From an uncultured Bacilli bacterium (GTDB taxonomy: Bacteria > Bacillota_I > Bacilli_A > RF39 > UBA660), in contig CAKONA010000060.1 in the NCBI GenBank assembly GCA_934096785.1, forward strand, positions 1-6,515: a stretch of 6,515 nucleotides of DNA, given 5' to 3'. The notes beneath the pieces were generated by a model that saw only the letters and a list, made by a program, of their open reading frames with translations, did no database searches and was not told the DNA's origin. This document shows, piece after piece, positions 5,940 to 6,515 of this stretch. Positions within the stretch are counted from its first letter, which is position 1, and the number at the start of each line of letters is the position of its first letter. The position numbers and the translations under genes are program-made.

Positions 5940-6515
5940 ATGGAAAATAATGAAAATTTAATTGATTTAACATTATATAAATTGTTTTATTTGGTATGCC
6001 AAAATGGAAGTTTTTCAAAAACAGCAAAACTATTAAATTTATCACAACCCAGTATAAGCTATAATATAAAAAAATTAGAAGATGAATTAGGCGTTGATTT
6101 GTTTGAAAGAGGAAATGGATTGGTTATGACTCCTGAGGCTGAAGAATTGTTTCCTTACGTTGAGAAAGCATTGAATATTTTAAGAGACGGAGAGAGAAAA
6201 ATAACTGATTTAATAAATATGAAAAAAGGACAAATTGTTATAGGAATACCATCTCATATTGGTGTATTTTTACTTACGGATATTTTAAAAAGATTTAGTA
6301 CAATTTATCCTAATATAAAAGTTGAAGTTATTTGTAAATCAACAAAAGAACTATTTAAACTATTAAGTATAAGTAAGCTTGATATTCTAATTGATTGCTC
6401 GCCATTGGAAGAAGATACCAGTGAATTTGTAGTAAAACGTGTTTCAAGAGAAAAATGCGCTCTTGCGTGCAATTGTAAAGATAATTATCTTTTAAATAAA
6501 AAAGTAAGCATTGAC
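5940..6515 (+). CDS. LysR-family transcriptional regulator, 3' end cut off by the window
   Basis: The open frame from ATG 5940, preceded by GGAGG (5930-5934), runs without a stop to the window end (192 codons; LysR proteins are usually about 300). The N-terminal winged helix-turn-helix is typical: LYKLFYLVCQNGSFSKTAKL, then LNLSQPSISYNIKKLEDELG and VDLFERG. A linker helix follows, then the start of the periplasmic-binding-like effector domain (GQIVIGIPSHIGVFLLTDIL, about residues 100-119). Such proteins bind DNA as dimers or tetramers and sense a small molecule; the ligand and targets are not visible here. TTG, GTT, GAG and TGC codons look commoner than in the upstream genes, which favour CTA/TTA, hinting at a different history. 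The family is certain. Confidence 0.95.
   Translation, partial: MENNENLIDLTLYKLFYLVCQNGSFSKTAKLLNLSQPSISYNIKKLEDELGVDLFERGNGLVMTPEAEELFPYVEKALNILRDGERKITDLINMKKGQIVIGIPSHIGVFLLTDILKRFSTIYPNIKVEVICKSTKELFKLLSISKLDILIDCSPLEEDTSEFVVKRVSREKCALACNCKDNYLLNKKVSID

Overview
The window is strongly A+T-rich DNA from a low-GC Gram-positive-type bacterium. Shine-Dalgarno sites are near-perfect (AAGGAGG type), promoters are sigma-A-like with extended -10 elements, and Leu codons are mostly TTA/CTA. TGG is used for Trp, and TAA, TAG and TGA all appear as stops, so the standard bacterial code fits. A TrmB of Bacilli type, a YtxH/DUF948-like pair and a SepF-like N-terminus suggest a Bacilli/Erysipelotrichia/RF39-like (Mollicutes-adjacent) lineage. 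That lineage is inferred from gene content only.

Layout. (1) 1-578: 3' part of trmB, running in from the left. (2) 619-2840: four co-directional genes under a strong promoter lying across the trmB 3' end (565-593). They are a lipoprotein, an acidic coiled-coil protein with a SepF-like amphipathic N-terminus, a small DUF948-like membrane protein and a YtxH-like protein. Spacing is tight (17 nt, 2 nt, then an 8-nt overlap), and a bidirectional hairpin terminator (2845-2879) closes the unit. (3) 2880-3755, minus strand: an MscS-family channel sharing that terminator. (4) 3769-3919: divergent promoter region with two back-to-back extended -10 promoters and a perfect 8-bp inverted repeat. (5) 3920-5793: a GNAT acetyltransferase followed by a frameshifted gene joining a histidine phosphatase to a glycosyltransferase-like domain. 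(6) 5794-5939: intergenic region with a TATAAT promoter. (7) 5940-6515: 5' part of a LysR-type regulator, running off the right edge.

Functionally, the 619-2840 operon looks like a small envelope-associated set: one lipid-anchored protein, one peripheral protein, two single-helix membrane proteins. The most notable locus is the GNAT / phosphatase-glycosyltransferase pair. The fused gene has all the histidine-phosphatase catalytic residues, but a -1 frame change between 4561 and 4579 splits the active site, and the glycosyltransferase-like domain has a degenerate acidic motif. I see no mobile element, CRISPR array, rRNA or tRNA in the window.
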